This document shows positions 48,239-57,519 of a stretch of 64,000 bases of DNA, piece after piece (position 1 is the first letter of the stretch; the number at the start of each line of letters is the position of its first letter). Source of the stretch: Luminiphilus syltensis NOR5-1B (GTDB lineage: Bacteria > Pseudomonadota > Gammaproteobacteria > Pseudomonadales > Halieaceae); NCBI RefSeq assembly GCF_000158175.1, contig NZ_DS999411.1, positions 357,009 through 421,008 of the forward strand. The letters run 5' to 3'. Position numbers and translations under genes: made by a program. The notes beneath the pieces are model-generated. The model saw only the letters and a list, made by a program, of their open reading frames with translations. It did no database searches and was not told the DNA's origin.

Positions 48239-49074
48239 GTACACCCGTGATCGAGGTTCTATCGCCAGCCAAAATCAATCTGTTCCTGCATATCACCGGA
48301 AGACGGCCTGACGGCTACCACACGCTGCAAACCGTTTTTCAATTACTCGACTGGGGCGACACCATGCGCTTTAGCCCGCGAGCCGAGCCCGGCGTTGTTC
48401 TCAAGCACCCCATGCCCGGCGTCGCCGAGTCCAACAATCTCATTCTCAGGGCAGCGGCATTGCTCCTCGAAAGCTACGGAGGATCGGAATCCGGCGCCGT
48501 TATCGACATCGAAAAACGACTTCCCATGGGAGGCGGACTCGGAGGGGGGAGTTCGAATGCGGCGACCACGCTGATCGCGCTCAACACGCTTTGGAATCTC
48601 GGCGCCTCCGTATCGGAACTCGCCGAGATTGGCCTGCGACTCGGGGCGGACGTGCCCGTATTCGTCCGCGGATACAGTGCCTGGGCGGAGGGTCTGGGTG
48701 AGATTCTGACGCCCCTGACACTACCACCGCGCTGGTTCGTCGTCGCCATCCCCAAGGCCGAGGTCCAGACCGCTGAAATCTTTCGCCATCCCGGATTGAC
48801 ACGCAACACCAAGCCCATCACAATGTCGGCCCTTTTCGCAGGGCAGGTGCGCAACGATCTAGAGCCAGTGGTCGTTGAACACTACTCCGCGGTGCGTAAC
48901 GCGCTGAATTGGTTGAGCAATTCGGCGCCGGCGATGATGACCGGAAGCGGCGCTTGCGTCTTTGCTGGCTTTGACAGCGAAGACACTGCCCGGACGGTTG
49001 CTCTTGACGCACCACAGGACCTGCGGACCGTTGTAGTGCGTGGAATCAATGAGAGTCCCGTTTTGCGCATTTAG
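48235..49074 (+). CDS. ispE: 4-diphosphocytidyl-2-C-methyl-D-erythritol kinase
   Basis: Fourth step of the MEP isoprenoid pathway; phosphorylates CDP-ME with ATP. The 279-residue GHMP kinase has [21 protein letters not shown] at the start (substrate-binding Lys/Asp region, cited in part), the ATP-binding [18 protein letters not shown] and the C-terminal [15 protein letters not shown] at 48235 overlaps the lolB stop; earlier frame is a shadow of lolB. Followed after 15 bp by tRNA-Gln. Confidence 0.96.
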   Translation: MSTPVIEVLSPAKINLFLHITGRRPDGYHTLQTVFQLLDWGDTMRFSPRAEPGVVLKHPMPGVAESNNLILRAAALLLESYGGSESGAVIDIEKRLPMGGGLGGGSSNAATTLIALNTLWNLGASVSELAEIGLRLGADVPVFVRGYSAWAEGLGEILTPLTLPPRWFVVAIPKAEVQTAEIFRHPGLTRNTKPITMSALFAGQVRNDLEPVVVEHYSAVRNALNWLSNSAPAMMTGSGACVFAGFDSEDTARTVALDAPQDLRTVVVRGINESPVLRI

Positions 49075-49089
49075 CGGGAAACCGTCTAC

Positions 49090-49164
49090 TGGGGTGTCGC
49101 CAAGTGGCAAGGCACCGGGTTTTGATCCCGGCATTCGCAGGTTCGAATCCTGCCACCCCAGCCA
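49090..49164 (+). tRNA. tRNA-Gln (anticodon TTG)
   Basis: 75-nt cloverleaf with encoded CCA. Acceptor arms TGGGGTG and CACCCCA pair. The anticodon stem CCGGG/CCCGG encloses a TTTTGAT loop with anticodon TTG at 49122-49124, and the T-loop is TTCGAAT. Strong match to E. coli tRNA-Gln. It sits between ispE and prs, as in Pseudomonas. Confidence 0.97.
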
Positions 49165-49196
49165 ATTTTTACCGGCGCAGCAGTGAGGCTAGCAGC

Positions 49197-50147
49197 ATGT
49201 CATCCAAGATGATGGTCTTTTCGGGGAACGCAAACCCGGAACTCGCCCGTGGCGTCGCCGATCGACTGTATCTTTCGTTGGGCAATGCAAAGGTCAGTCG
49301 CTTCTCTGATGGCGAAGTCACGGTAGAGCTCGAAGAGAACGTCCGCGGCAAGGACGTATTTGTCCTGCAAAGCACCTGCTACCCCACCAACGACAACATC
49401 ATGGAACTGGTCCTGATGATCGACGCGTTGCGCCGGGCATCCGCGGGGCGCATCACCGCCGTGGTTCCCTATTTCGGCTATGCCCGACAGGATCGACGGG
49501 TACGGTCCAACCGCGTTCCGATTTCTGCGAAAGTCGTTGCCGACATGATGGTGAGTGTTGGCGTGGATCGCGTATTGACCGTCGATCTCCACGCCGAGCA
49601 GATTCAGGGCTTTTTTACTGTGCCTGTGGATAATGTCTATGCCTCAACGATTCTTAATAACGACATCGTTAAATGTAATCACAGCGATCCCATTGTGGTG
49701 TCGCCGGATATTGGTGGTGTGGTACGAGCACGCGCCATAGCCAAGCAACTGAACGACGCCGAGCTTGCGATTATCGACAAGCGGCGACCACGGGCTAACG
49801 AAGCCCAGGTCATGAATCTGATCGGTGACGTGGACGGTCATACCTGCATTCTGGTCGACGATATGGTCGATACCGCGGGAACCCTGTGCATGGCGGCGAG
49901 TGCCCTGAAGGAACGAGGCGCCACCAAGGTGGTCGCCTATTGCACCCACGCCGTGCTGTCGGGTAAAGCTTTGGCCAATATTCGCAACTCGGAACTCGAT
50001 GAACTGGTCGTGACCGATACCATCCCGCTTTCCGCAGAAGCACAGGCCATCGACAAGATTCGCCAATTGACCATTGCCGACCTGCTCGCTGAATCCATAC
50101 GCAGAGTCAGTAACGAAGAATCCATTAGCGCGCTGTTTGGAGAATAA
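49197..50147 (+). CDS. prs: Ribose-phosphate pyrophosphokinase
   Basis: Makes PRPP from ribose-5-phosphate and ATP for nucleotide, histidine, tryptophan and NAD synthesis. The 316-residue product has [49 protein letters not shown], the PRPP-loop signature [15 protein letters not shown], and class I length. ATG at 49197 follows GTGAGGCTAGC; a frame open from 49104 covers the tRNA and is discarded. Confidence 0.97.
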   Translation: MSSKMMVFSGNANPELARGVADRLYLSLGNAKVSRFSDGEVTVELEENVRGKDVFVLQSTCYPTNDNIMELVLMIDALRRASAGRITAVVPYFGYARQDRRVRSNRVPISAKVVADMMVSVGVDRVLTVDLHAEQIQGFFTVPVDNVYASTILNNDIVKCNHSDPIVVSPDIGGVVRARAIAKQLNDAELAIIDKRRPRANEAQVMNLIGDVDGHTCILVDDMVDTAGTLCMAASALKERGATKVVAYCTHAVLSGKALANIRNSELDELVVTDTIPLSAEAQAIDKIRQLTIADLLAESIRRVSNEESISALFGE

Positions 50148-50163
50148 ACAGCGTAAACCAACC

Positions 50164-50194
50164 CACCACCGCGCCGGTCGCAAGCAAGGTGGTG
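50164..50194 (+). other. Stem-loop in the prs-rplY gap
   Basis: CACCACC (50164-50170) pairs with GGTGGTG (50188-50194) around a 17-nt loop, followed by TTTAAAT and the rplY ribosome site AAGGAG. It may be a weak terminator/attenuator or an RNA-processing site. Support is only the base pairing. Confidence 0.35.
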
Positions 50195-50214
50195 TTTAAA
50201 TAAGGAGACAGACC

Positions 50215-50904
50215 ATGTCTGATTCTTTTGTGATACCAGCCGAGGTCCGGGCCGACACGGGGAAAGGTGCGAGCCGCCGCCTACGTCGTTCCGGCGGAAA
50301 AATGCCCGCCGTCGTTTACGGCACCGACAAGGAGCCCACCAGCATCACGTTGATCCGCAAGGACTTCGAAAAAATGCTGGAGGCTGAAACCTTCTATACC
50401 GCCATTATCGACATCGATGTCGAGGGTACCCACGAGAGCGTAATTCTCAAGGACCTGCAGCGTCACCCCGCCAAGGGTTTCCCGATGCACGCGGACTTCC
50501 TGCGAATCAATGCCGATACCGAACTCAAGGTGGCAATCCCGATTCACTTCATGAATGAAGATACCTGTGTCGGCGTGAAGGTCAACGGTGGTGTCATCCA
50601 GCGCCAGGAAACCGACATCGAGGTCAGCTGTCTGCCGAGAAACATCCCGGAATACATTGAAGTCGACATGGCAGCACTCGATATCGGTGACAGCATCCAT
50701 TTGACCGACGTCACGCTGCCGGAAGGCGTTGTGTCTACTGCACTCGAGTTCGGCGAGCTTACCGACCTGATGATTGTTTCCGTGGTTGCACCACGCATGG
50801 AAGCTGAGATCGAGGAAGAGGATGCGGCTGCCGCTGAGGATGCCGCTGAAGACACCGATTCCGGTGATGATGCCGAGGAATCCACAGAGGACGGCGAGGA
50901 CTGA
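50215..50904 (+). CDS. rplY: 50S ribosomal protein L25, general stress (CTC) form
   Basis: Binds 5S rRNA in the large subunit. The 229-residue product has the L25 domain (about 5-95, GKGASRRLRRSGGKMPAVVYG), the CTC/TL5 C-terminal domain (about 100-190), and an acidic tail rich in Glu, Asp and Ala (about 200-229). E. coli L25 has only the first domain. Preceded by TAAGGAGACAGACC. Between prs and pth, the conserved order. Confidence 0.96.
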   Translation: MSDSFVIPAEVRADTGKGASRRLRRSGGKMPAVVYGTDKEPTSITLIRKDFEKMLEAETFYTAIIDIDVEGTHESVILKDLQRHPAKGFPMHADFLRINADTELKVAIPIHFMNEDTCVGVKVNGGVIQRQETDIEVSCLPRNIPEYIEVDMAALDIGDSIHLTDVTLPEGVVSTALEFGELTDLMIVSVVAPRMEAEIEEEDAAAAEDAAEDTDSGDDAEESTEDGED

Positions 50905-50913
50905 GCAACTGCC

Positions 50914-51510
50914 ATGACCGCAATCCGACTCATTGTCGGGCTCGGTAATCCAGGCAGTGAATACGAAGGCACCCGCCACAATGCGGGTGCCTTTTTCGTT
51001 CATGCCCTGGCTAACCGTGCCGGCTGCCGGCTCTCTCCGGAGAGTAAGTTTTTCGGTGATACCGCCAGCGGTACCATCAATGGCCTTCCGTTGCGCTTTC
51101 TCATTCCTACTACGTTTATGAACCGCAGTGGCAAAGCCGTCGCGGCGATGGCTCACTTTTTCAAGATCAATCCCGAGGAGATCCTGATTGCCCATGACGA
51201 GCTCGATATCCCGCCTGGACAGGCGCGGTTCAAGCACGGCGGGGGGCATGGGGGTCACAATGGACTCAGGGATATTATTCCTGCGCTGGGTGGCAGCAAG
51301 GACTTTTACCGGCTTCGCGTCGGTATCGGCCACCCCGGGCATGCCAGTAAAGTCAGTGGCTACGTATTGCGCAAACCGGGCGCCGGAGACCGAGATGCCA
51401 TTGCTGCAAGCATCGATGCTGCGATTGAGGCGTTACCCAAACTACTGGCGGGAGACATGGTCAAGGCCATGACCCAGCTGCACAGCTTTCAGTATCACAA
51501 CGACGCCTGA
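50914..51510 (+). CDS. pth: Peptidyl-tRNA hydrolase
   Basis: Frees tRNA from peptidyl-tRNA dropped from ribosomes. The 198-residue product has [20 protein letters not shown] with catalytic His at [18 protein letters not shown], and [13 protein letters not shown] with the catalytic Asp. [14 protein letters not shown] is also present. All catalytic residues are intact. Starts 9 bp after rplY. Confidence 0.97.
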   Translation: MTAIRLIVGLGNPGSEYEGTRHNAGAFFVHALANRAGCRLSPESKFFGDTASGTINGLPLRFLIPTTFMNRSGKAVAAMAHFFKINPEEILIAHDELDIPPGQARFKHGGGHGGHNGLRDIIPALGGSKDFYRLRVGIGHPGHASKVSGYVLRKPGAGDRDAIAASIDAAIEALPKLLAGDMVKAMTQLHSFQYHNDA

Positions 51511-51532
51511 AGACAGGCACACAGGGCAAAGT

Positions 51533-52625
51533 ATGGGAATCAAATGTGGCATCGTTGGTCTGCCGAACGTTGGCAAATCCACGCTCTTCAATGCACTCAC
51601 CAAGGCGGGCATCGAGGCGCAAAACTTTCCGTTTTGTACGATCGAACCCAACGCCGGGGTAGTTCCGGTACCCGATCCGCGTCAGGACAAAATCGCCGCT
51701 ATCGTGAAGCCTGATAAAACCATTGCCACCACCATGGAGTTTGTCGACATCGCAGGGTTGGTCGCCGGTGCCTCAAAGGGAGAGGGGTTGGGCAACCAGT
51801 TCCTCGCCAACATCCGGGAAACCGACGCCATTGCCCATGTGGTGCGTTGCTTCGAGGATCCAAACGTCATTCATGTCGCCAACGCCATCGACCCGCTGGC
51901 AGACATCGAAATCATTAACACCGAACTGGCCCTGTCCGATCTCGAGAGTTGTGAAAAACGCCTGCAAAAGGTCGTACGCACCGCCAAAAGCGGCGATAAA
52001 GAGTCCGTGGCGATGAAATCACTGCTTGAAGACAAGCTGCTGCCACATCTCAACGAAGTGCAACCCGTGCGCAGCCTGATGGTAAACGATACCGAAGCCG
52101 AGTTGATAAAAACGCTGCACCTCCTTACCGCCAAACCCACGATGTATATCGCCAACGTGGCCGAGGACGGTTTTGAAGAAAATCCACACCTGACGGCAGT
52201 GGAAACCCTGGCGGCCGAAGAAGGCGCCCAGGTGGTGGCAATCTGTAACAAACTCGAAGAAGAAATTATTGAGCTTGAAGAGGATGAAAAGCTCGAGTTC
52301 CTGGAAACCATCGGCATGGAGGAGCCCGGTCTCAATCGCGTCATCCGCGCCGCCTACCAATTACTCGATCTGCAAACCTACTTCACCGCCGGCCCCAAAG
52401 AAGTCCGCGCCTGGACGTCAAGTCGGCGCCACCGCTCCACAAGCCGCCCGTGTCATCCACACCGATTTCCAAAAGGGGTTTATCCGCGCTGAAGTGGTGG
52501 GCTACGAGGATTTTATCGATGGCAACGGCGAGCAGGGCGCCAAAGAAGCCGGCCGCTGGCGGCTCGAGGGCAAAGACTACATTGTCAACGACGGCGACGT
52601 GGTGCACTTCCGCTTTAATGTGTGA
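51533..52625 (+). pseudogene. ychF: ychF, redox-regulated ATPase, reading frame broken near the C-terminus
   Basis: YchF/OLA1 is an Obg-family P-loop protein with ATPase activity that binds ribosomes. Frame one (from ATG 51533) is normal through the G domain ([34 protein letters not shown]) and into [16 protein letters not shown]. It then becomes unrelated sequence and stops at 52492. The true TGS-domain continuation, [19 protein letters not shown] to the end [11 protein letters not shown] at 52625, is in another frame. The switch lies at about 52412-52424 and needs two extra bases (or one fewer). Both halves are otherwise perfectly conserved, so a sequencing or assembly indel is as likely as a recent mutation. 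Confidence 0.93.
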
Positions 52626-52665
52626 GTCCGGCCGAGAATCTGCCGCCGCGAAGATGCGTTGGCGC

Positions 52666-52694
52666 TTGACTTGAATGGGCTCTCTGTAGAAAAT
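52666..52694 (+). promoter_or_regulatory. Predicted promoter of tRNA-Met
   Basis: TTGACT (52666-52671) is followed by TAGAAAAT (52687-52694) and a GC-rich discriminator ACGCCCCC, typical of stringently controlled stable-RNA promoters. Depending on register the spacer is 15 or 17 nt. It starts 40 bp upstream of the mature tRNA. Confidence 0.5.
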
Positions 52695-52733
52695 ACGCCC
52701 CCGCTGAGAGCAACCGCTCCTCAGCGTCCTTGT

Positions 52734-52810
52734 GGCTACGTAGCTCAGCTGGTTAGAGCACAGCATTCATAATGCTGGGGTCGGTGGTTCAAGTCCACCC
52801 GTAGCTACCA
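52734..52810 (+). tRNA. Elongator tRNA-Met (anticodon CAT)
   Basis: 77-nt cloverleaf with encoded CCA. Anticodon CAT at 52768-52770 sits in a TTCATAA loop closed by CAGCA/TGCTG. D-loop GCTCAGCTGGTTAGAGC and T-loop TTCAAGT are present. The D- and anticodon-arm sequence resembles elongator tRNA-Met of E. coli rather than initiator tRNA. The first acceptor pair is G1-U72 instead of the usual G-C. Confidence 0.95.
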
Positions 52811-53127
52811 TTTTTCTCCCTCAAAAACAGCAGATTAGACAGGCTCTCGGCTCTGCCCAATCAACGGGAGTGGACCGGTTTTCACTAAACTCGGTTAATG
52901 ATGCCATCCCACTCGCAATGGGCCAAGACGCGCAATCGGTAGTTTTCAAAATTCCTGAATCCGTACGCTCTACGGGTCATCATCTCCATCTGGCTCTCCC
53001 CAGTACGTTCAATAGGGGGGTCTCAACTACCTGGCGGCGACAAATCGGGTATGATTCCCGTTTGAAATTTGGGTGCATACCTAAACGCGCATTTAGATCG
53101 GACACAGGCAGGACCGAGATCAGAAAC
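52811..53127 (+). other. 317-bp upstream region of the DUF11-repeat gene
   Basis: No gene is supported here. A T-rich stretch directly after the tRNA may end its transcription. Within the last 90 bp are a TATGAT (53050-53055) set in CGGG/CCCG arms, and an inverted repeat CTAAA-N6-TTTAG (53081-53096), either of which could be regulatory. The DUF11 gene's frame is open back to 52870 but without a signal peptide or ribosome site. Confidence 0.4.
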
Positions 53128-55752
53128 ATGGCCCTCTTAACTTGCCGCACCCGCAGACGCCACCCTCTATCCCCCGGATTGTTACTGACCTTCATTCTGT
53201 GCGCGCTATCCGGCGCGGAAACCGTTGCCCAGACGCTCCCGGGGGAAGGCAACAGCTGCCTGCCGAGTCTCGGCAACGGAAACACCTGCACCGCAAACGA
53301 TCTGCGCCTGCAGGCCGAAGTGCTCACAGGCCCTCCCAGCTGTGAGCTTGGAGAAACCATCAGCGTCACGTTTAGAACCTCGATCGGGTCGACGGCGGCA
53401 TCAAGAGCGGCGAGCGAACGCTACAATCTAGGTTTCTTCATCGGGGAGAACGGCAGCGCCACGATTGATCCCGGAGCGGGGGAAACCTGCTCCGTTTCCT
53501 ACCTCACTCCGAACACGGGTACTCCCGATCTCGCCAGCGGCGTGGGGCCTTATAGGGAGCTCACCGGAGACCAGTGTGGTGATATTGAGGACGCCGACAC
53601 AACGCTTCATGACATCACAAGCACGCAGATTCTTTGCCGCGATAACGACGGCGACGGACGTCTCGACATTTCTGCGTCGGTAACCTGGAAGACCAACAAA
53701 AATAACGCTAGCTGTGCATCGCCGCCGACGGTTGCGGACTTCGTGCCCGATCAGAAATCTAAGTGTATAAGCTCCGTGAATCTGGGTTTTGATATCCCCG
53801 TCGAGACGCCGCCCGAAGTCACAGTGAGCAAGACCGCAATTCCCGACATCATTGAAGCCCCCGGGGCATCCGTAACTTACGAGGTAGTGGTTACGAATAC
53901 TTCAGGCCGCACCGACACGGTTACTATCAGTTCGGCGGTCGACGACAAGTTCGGCGACATCACGACGCTTCCCGGCGACTGCGACGTACTTCTGGATCCC
54001 GACGGGATCGAACCGGGCAGTTCCAGCACCTGCCGCTTTGAGGCAAACGTGTTCGGGGCTGCGGGAGACACCCACACAAACACCGTGACCGTAAACGGTG
54101 CGGATGAGGAGGGCAGCGCCGTATCGGCCTCCGACAGCGCCGTCGTTTCCATCATCGCGGGGGCTCCACCGCCCGCGTCCATGACGGTCGTCAAGGGCGC
54201 GGCGCCGTCCAGCGTTCCCGAGCCCGGTGGCGAAGTGGAATACACACTACAGGTGATCAATACCGGTGACGACACCCTGACCCTCACGACACTGGACGAT
54301 AACCAGCTCGGTGGCTCCGCGGGCGGCGTTGGTAATTGCTCGCTGCCTCAGACGATCCCACCCGGCTCGGCTTACGACTGCTCGTACCCCTTCAACGTTG
54401 CGGGAGCAGCCGGCGACGTTATCATCAACACGGTTACCGCCACGGCACAGCCCAACTCGGACCCGGGCAATGCCCTCGTCGAGTCGGACCGCGCTGAAGT
54501 CGAGATCCTGGATATCCCGGCGTTGATCTCCGTAAGCAAAACGCCGGTGCCCGAGGAAATTCCCGATCCCGGCGCCGGCAACAACACCCCGATCGATTAT
54601 CGACTCATCGTTTTCAATCAATCGCTGACAGACACAGTCACGATCAATTCCCTGACCGATATTCAACAGGAGGGGGTCAATCCCCCCAGCGTGCCTACAG
54701 ACGTGCTCACGCTGCCGGCTTCGCCGGGCAAGCCCGCCTGCTCCTTGCCCCAGACGCTCACGACCGGTTTTGGCCGGGTATATAGCTGCTGGTTTCAACG
54801 GTCCATCAGCGGCGACAACGTTAGTGAGGGTGATGTCGTATCCAACACGGTGCGTGCTGCGGGCATCGATGACGACGGCATGCCCCTCGAAGCCTCCGGC
54901 GGCGCCAATGTGTCGATCGTGGCGACACCGGTAGGAACCCTTGACGTGCTTAAGCGGGCCGACCCATCCGTCGTGACCCCCGAGGCGAATGTGGTGACCT
55001 TCTCGGTTGAGGTGCTCAACACGAGCACCGTCGAGGTGACCATCGACAGTCTCACGGACAGCGTCGAGGGTGGCACGGCCTACGACATTACAAATGCGGG
55101 TGCGGTCGTGAGCACAAGCTGCGCCGTACCCCAGACCCTGGCATCGGGAGAAACCTACACTTGCGCGTTTGTGCAGGCGGTGACCGGCAATCCCGGCGAA
55201 GGCATCACGGATATCGTGACCGCCTCCGGCGAGGACGAACTCTCCAACACCGTCGCAGCCGATGACAGCGCCACCGTAGCCATTGTCGATTCGGACCTGG
55301 ATATCCGCGTTGTAAAAACCGCCAGTCCGAACCTTGCGGCATCCGGCGCGCCGATCAGCTTTCTGGTTGAGGTGACGAACACCGGTTCTCAGGTGTTGCT
55401 CCTGGGCGAACTTGACGACTCGGAGTTCGGCGACCTCGACGGTCAGGGCACCTGTTCCCTACCCCAACGTCTTTCCATCGACGCAACCTACTCGTGCTCC
55501 TTCGATGCCGTGGTGAACGGCGGCGGGGTGGGCGTCCACATCAATACGGTGACCGTAACCGGCAGGCAGATTCTCCGTATCGCGAATCCCGGCGGAGACG
55601 CGGTGAGTGATTCGGACAGCGCCTACGTGCTGACCATCACCCTACCCGGACTCGACGACATCAAGGCCGTACCGATTTCCATCTGGGCGGTGCTGTTTTC
55701 AGCACTGGGGATCGTCCTTATCTTGCTCAGAAATCGGCGGCGCACTGGCTGA
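53128..55752 (+). CDS. Exported protein with five DUF11 repeats and an IPTL-CTERM-like anchor
   Basis: I recognise no specific function. The 874-residue product has a signal peptide (basic start, hydrophobic core about 15-30, cleavage near TVA-QT at 34), an N-terminal Cys-containing domain (about 35-225), and five DUF11 (TIGR01451-type) beta-repeats. The repeats begin near residues 232, 352, 467, 605 and 724, each opening with a V-K/S-K-x-P pattern and carrying Cys in a CSLPQ-like context and again about a dozen residues later. The C-terminus has VPISIWAV (848-855), a hydrophobic helix and RNRRRTG, resembling the IPTLxxW-CTERM sorting signal. No exosortase is in the window. Predicted to be cell-surface or secreted. 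Start at 53128 is set by the signal peptide. Confidence 0.85.
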   Translation: MALLTCRTRRRHPLSPGLLLTFILCALSGAETVAQTLPGEGNSCLPSLGNGNTCTANDLRLQAEVLTGPPSCELGETISVTFRTSIGSTAASRAASERYNLGFFIGENGSATIDPGAGETCSVSYLTPNTGTPDLASGVGPYRELTGDQCGDIEDADTTLHDITSTQILCRDNDGDGRLDISASVTWKTNKNNASCASPPTVADFVPDQKSKCISSVNLGFDIPVETPPEVTVSKTAIPDIIEAPGASVTYEVVVTNTSGRTDTVTISSAVDDKFGDITTLPGDCDVLLDPDGIEPGSSSTCRFEANVFGAAGDTHTNTVTVNGADEEGSAVSASDSAVVSIIAGAPPPASMTVVKGAAPSSVPEPGGEVEYTLQVINTGDDTLTLTTLDDNQLGGSAGGVGNCSLPQTIPPGSAYDCSYPFNVAGAAGDVIINTVTATAQPNSDPGNALVESDRAEVEILDIPALISVSKTPVPEEIPDPGAGNNTPIDYRLIVFNQSLTDTVTINSLTDIQQEGVNPPSVPTDVLTLPASPGKPACSLPQTLTTGFGRVYSCWFQRSISGDNVSEGDVVSNTVRAAGIDDDGMPLEASGGANVSIVATPVGTLDVLKRADPSVVTPEANVVTFSVEVLNTSTVEVTIDSLTDSVEGGTAYDITNAGAVVSTSCAVPQTLASGETYTCAFVQAVTGNPGEGITDIVTASGEDELSNTVAADDSATVAIVDSDLDIRVVKTASPNLAASGAPISFLVEVTNTGSQVLLLGELDDSEFGDLDGQGTCSLPQRLSIDATYSCSFDAVVNGGGVGVHINTVTVTGRQILRIANPGGDAVSDSDSAYVLTITLPGLDDIKAVPISIWAVLFSALGIVLILLRNRRRTG

Positions 55753-55758
55753 GTACCG

Positions 55759-55777
55759 GGTCAAAAGACCGATTTTT
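55759..55777 (+). terminator. Weak terminator-like hairpin after the DUF11 gene
   Basis: GGTC AAAA GACC followed by GATTTTT begins 6 bp after the stop. The stem is only four to five base pairs, so termination may be inefficient. This is the only convergent gap in the window with real space (220 bp, facing the LysR gene). Confidence 0.35.
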
Positions 55778-55972
55778 ACAAAAACCCGGTTCAGCACCCA
55801 ATATCCCCGCCCGCGCCGGCACTGCTTCACGACACGGCCCCTGCCCCGCTCGCTCGCTCGGGGCAATGCTGCGCGCGGCACCCGCATCACTGGTTTACGT
55901 CCATGGCCAGCAACGACATCTGCCGCTGCCCCCGATCGAGCCAGCGGGGACAGGCTCGCTCGCCTAAAACGT

Positions 55973-56875
55973 TCAATCCACGGGCGCGTGACCCACAGAC
56001 AGTCTTTCGATAAACCACTTGAGCGCACGACCGCGATCGCGCCGGCGCCAGGCAATAAACAGCAGACTGTCGGGGATCGGCTCCTGCAGCGGGACCTCGA
56101 CCAGTTCGCCGGTATCGAGCAGGCGCTCGACCCTCGGACGGGGAAGAAAGCCCGCGCCCAAACCTGCGCGCTGTACGGCGATCTTGTCCGCCATGCTCGA
56201 TACGGTCATTCGCGGCTGGCGCTCAAAAACCCGCAGCGTCACCGCGGGGTGCTCCCGGGATGAATCCCGAACCACGATCGCGCGGTGCTGCAGCCGCACG
56301 TCCTCACTCACCGGGGCTGCCTGCTCTGCAAGCGGGTGATGGGGCGCTACCGCAAACACCCAGGGGATGGTCATGATAGGTCGGGACTCGACCCCCGCCG
56401 ATTCGGGACTCGCCTCCGCCGCAGCAACAACGAGGTCGGCGCGATCGAGCTGCAACGCCTCCCAGGTGCCGCCGAGAACTTCGCTGGCAATATCGACTTC
56501 GGTATCCGGTTGCTCATCACAAAATGCCTGCAGGTGCGGCAGCAGAAAATCCGAATCCAATACCGTATCGAGTGCGATTCGCAGCCGTGACTCCCAGCCG
56601 CGCTCGAGCTGCTTTGTCTTTTCCACCAGACGGTCGGCGGCGTCCAGCAACTCTCGACCCTGCTCGAGCAATAACTTACCGGCGGGCGTAAGTACCGAGC
56701 GTCGCCCCTCGCGCACAAACAGCGTCACGCCGAGATCGTCCTGCAGCTTGTTCACGGTATAGGTGATTTTCGAAGGGACCCGGTAAAGACTCGCGGCAGC
56801 GGCCGAGAAGCTGCCCTTACGATCGATGGCGTCGAGTACTTCCAGGCTTTCCAGAGTAATACGGCTCATAATCAT
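55973..56875 (-). CDS. yhaJ: LysR-family transcriptional regulator, YhaJ-like
   Basis: The 300-residue product has an N-terminal winged helix (about 5-65: LEVLDAIDRKGSFSAAAASL, RVPSKITYTVNKLQDDLG, LFVREGRRSVLTPAG) and a substrate-binding domain (about 90-295). Both the helix region and motifs such as QPRMTVSSMADKIAVQRAGLGAG (cited as QPRMTVSSMADK) resemble E. coli YhaJ, which activates yqjF in response to aromatic electrophiles. It is divergent from doxX; its start abuts the 44-bp repeated element, a classical arrangement for LysR self- and target regulation. ATG at 56875 or the one at 56869 may be used. The link to quinone sensing is inference from homologue and context. Confidence 0.85.
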   Translation of the reverse strand: MIMSRITLESLEVLDAIDRKGSFSAAAASLYRVPSKITYTVNKLQDDLGVTLFVREGRRSVLTPAGKLLLEQGRELLDAADRLVEKTKQLERGWESRLRIALDTVLDSDFLLPHLQAFCDEQPDTEVDIASEVLGGTWEALQLDRADLVVAAAEASPESAGVESRPIMTIPWVFAVAPHHPLAEQAAPVSEDVRLQHRAIVVRDSSREHPAVTLRVFERQPRMTVSSMADKIAVQRAGLGAGFLPRPRVERLLDTGELVEVPLQEPIPDSLLFIAWRRRDRGRALKWFIERLSVGHAPVD

Positions 56876-56919
56876 ATTTTCATTTTATTTGAACATAAAT
56901 AACAGAATATTTCGATTTT
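56876..56919. promoter_or_regulatory. 44-bp repeated regulatory element, copy 1 (lysR/doxX)
   Basis: AT-rich element directly upstream of lysR and 77 bp before doxX. It contains TTCA-N7-TGAA (56879-56893), whose core is a T-N11-A LysR box, and a downstream TTTCGATTTT. It matches copy 2 at 63192-63235 in 35 of 44 positions in the same orientation. Likely binding site of the adjacent regulator. Confidence 0.7.
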
Positions 56920-56996
56920 AATAAAAAAATCAATGTTTATATTGATCTAAACGCTTCAAATAAAGCGAAATTTAAACGGCAACTGGAGGACTGATT

Positions 56997-57449
56997 ATGG
57001 AACAGACCAATACCTTTACCCAGCGACTGCTGACCAGCGAGAGCGGCATTGGCCCACTCGCCCTGCGCGTCCCTGTAGGCATTATTCTCAGCGCCCACGG
57101 CGCACAAAAACTGTTCGGCTGGTTCGGGGGCTACGGCCTTGAGGGCACCGGCCAATGGATGGCGTCCGTTGGTTTTGAGCCAGGCGTATTCATGGCGGCC
57201 CTCGCGGGCAGCGCCGAATTTTTTGGCGGTCTGCTACTGGTGCTTGGACTGCTCACACGCCCCGCCGGTGCACTGCTCGCCTTCACCATGGCCATGGCCA
57301 TGACGGTGCATCTGCCCAACGGGCTGTTCATCACCAACAACGGCTACGAATTCGCCTTCACGCTGCTTGCCGCATCCACTGCACTCGCCTTCCTCGGCGG
57401 CGGATCACTATCACTGGACCGGTGGCTCTCAGTGCGCGCCAACCGATAA
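56997..57449 (+). CDS. DoxX-family inner-membrane protein (YqjF-like)
   Basis: The 150-residue product has four hydrophobic helices and the DoxX pattern LALRVPVGIILSAHGAQKLFG, AGSAEFFGGLLLVLGLLTRPAG (in part) and MTVHLPNGLFI. DoxX proteins are poorly understood; E. coli YqjF responds to nitroaromatic degradation products under YhaJ control. Preceded by CTGGAGGA. It is the first gene to the right of the LysR regulator and probably heads a transcription unit through the Kef gene. Function here is inferred from context only. Confidence 0.87.
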   Translation: MEQTNTFTQRLLTSESGIGPLALRVPVGIILSAHGAQKLFGWFGGYGLEGTGQWMASVGFEPGVFMAALAGSAEFFGGLLLVLGLLTRPAGALLAFTMAMAMTVHLPNGLFITNNGYEFAFTLLAASTALAFLGGGSLSLDRWLSVRANR

Positions 57450-57519
57450 ACCTCACCCGCCTGGCTACACCGGGCACCACCATCAAACTAACGTTAAAAC
57501 GCTACAGGAGATTGACATC

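Noticed and set aside
50281-51342. 353-residue frame on the minus strand
   Set aside because: Antisense to rplY and pth, which are unambiguous.
52734-55752. Integrated island using tRNA-Met as attachment site
   Set aside because: No integrase and no second copy of the tRNA 3' end could be found to the right, so integration at the tRNA is not supported.
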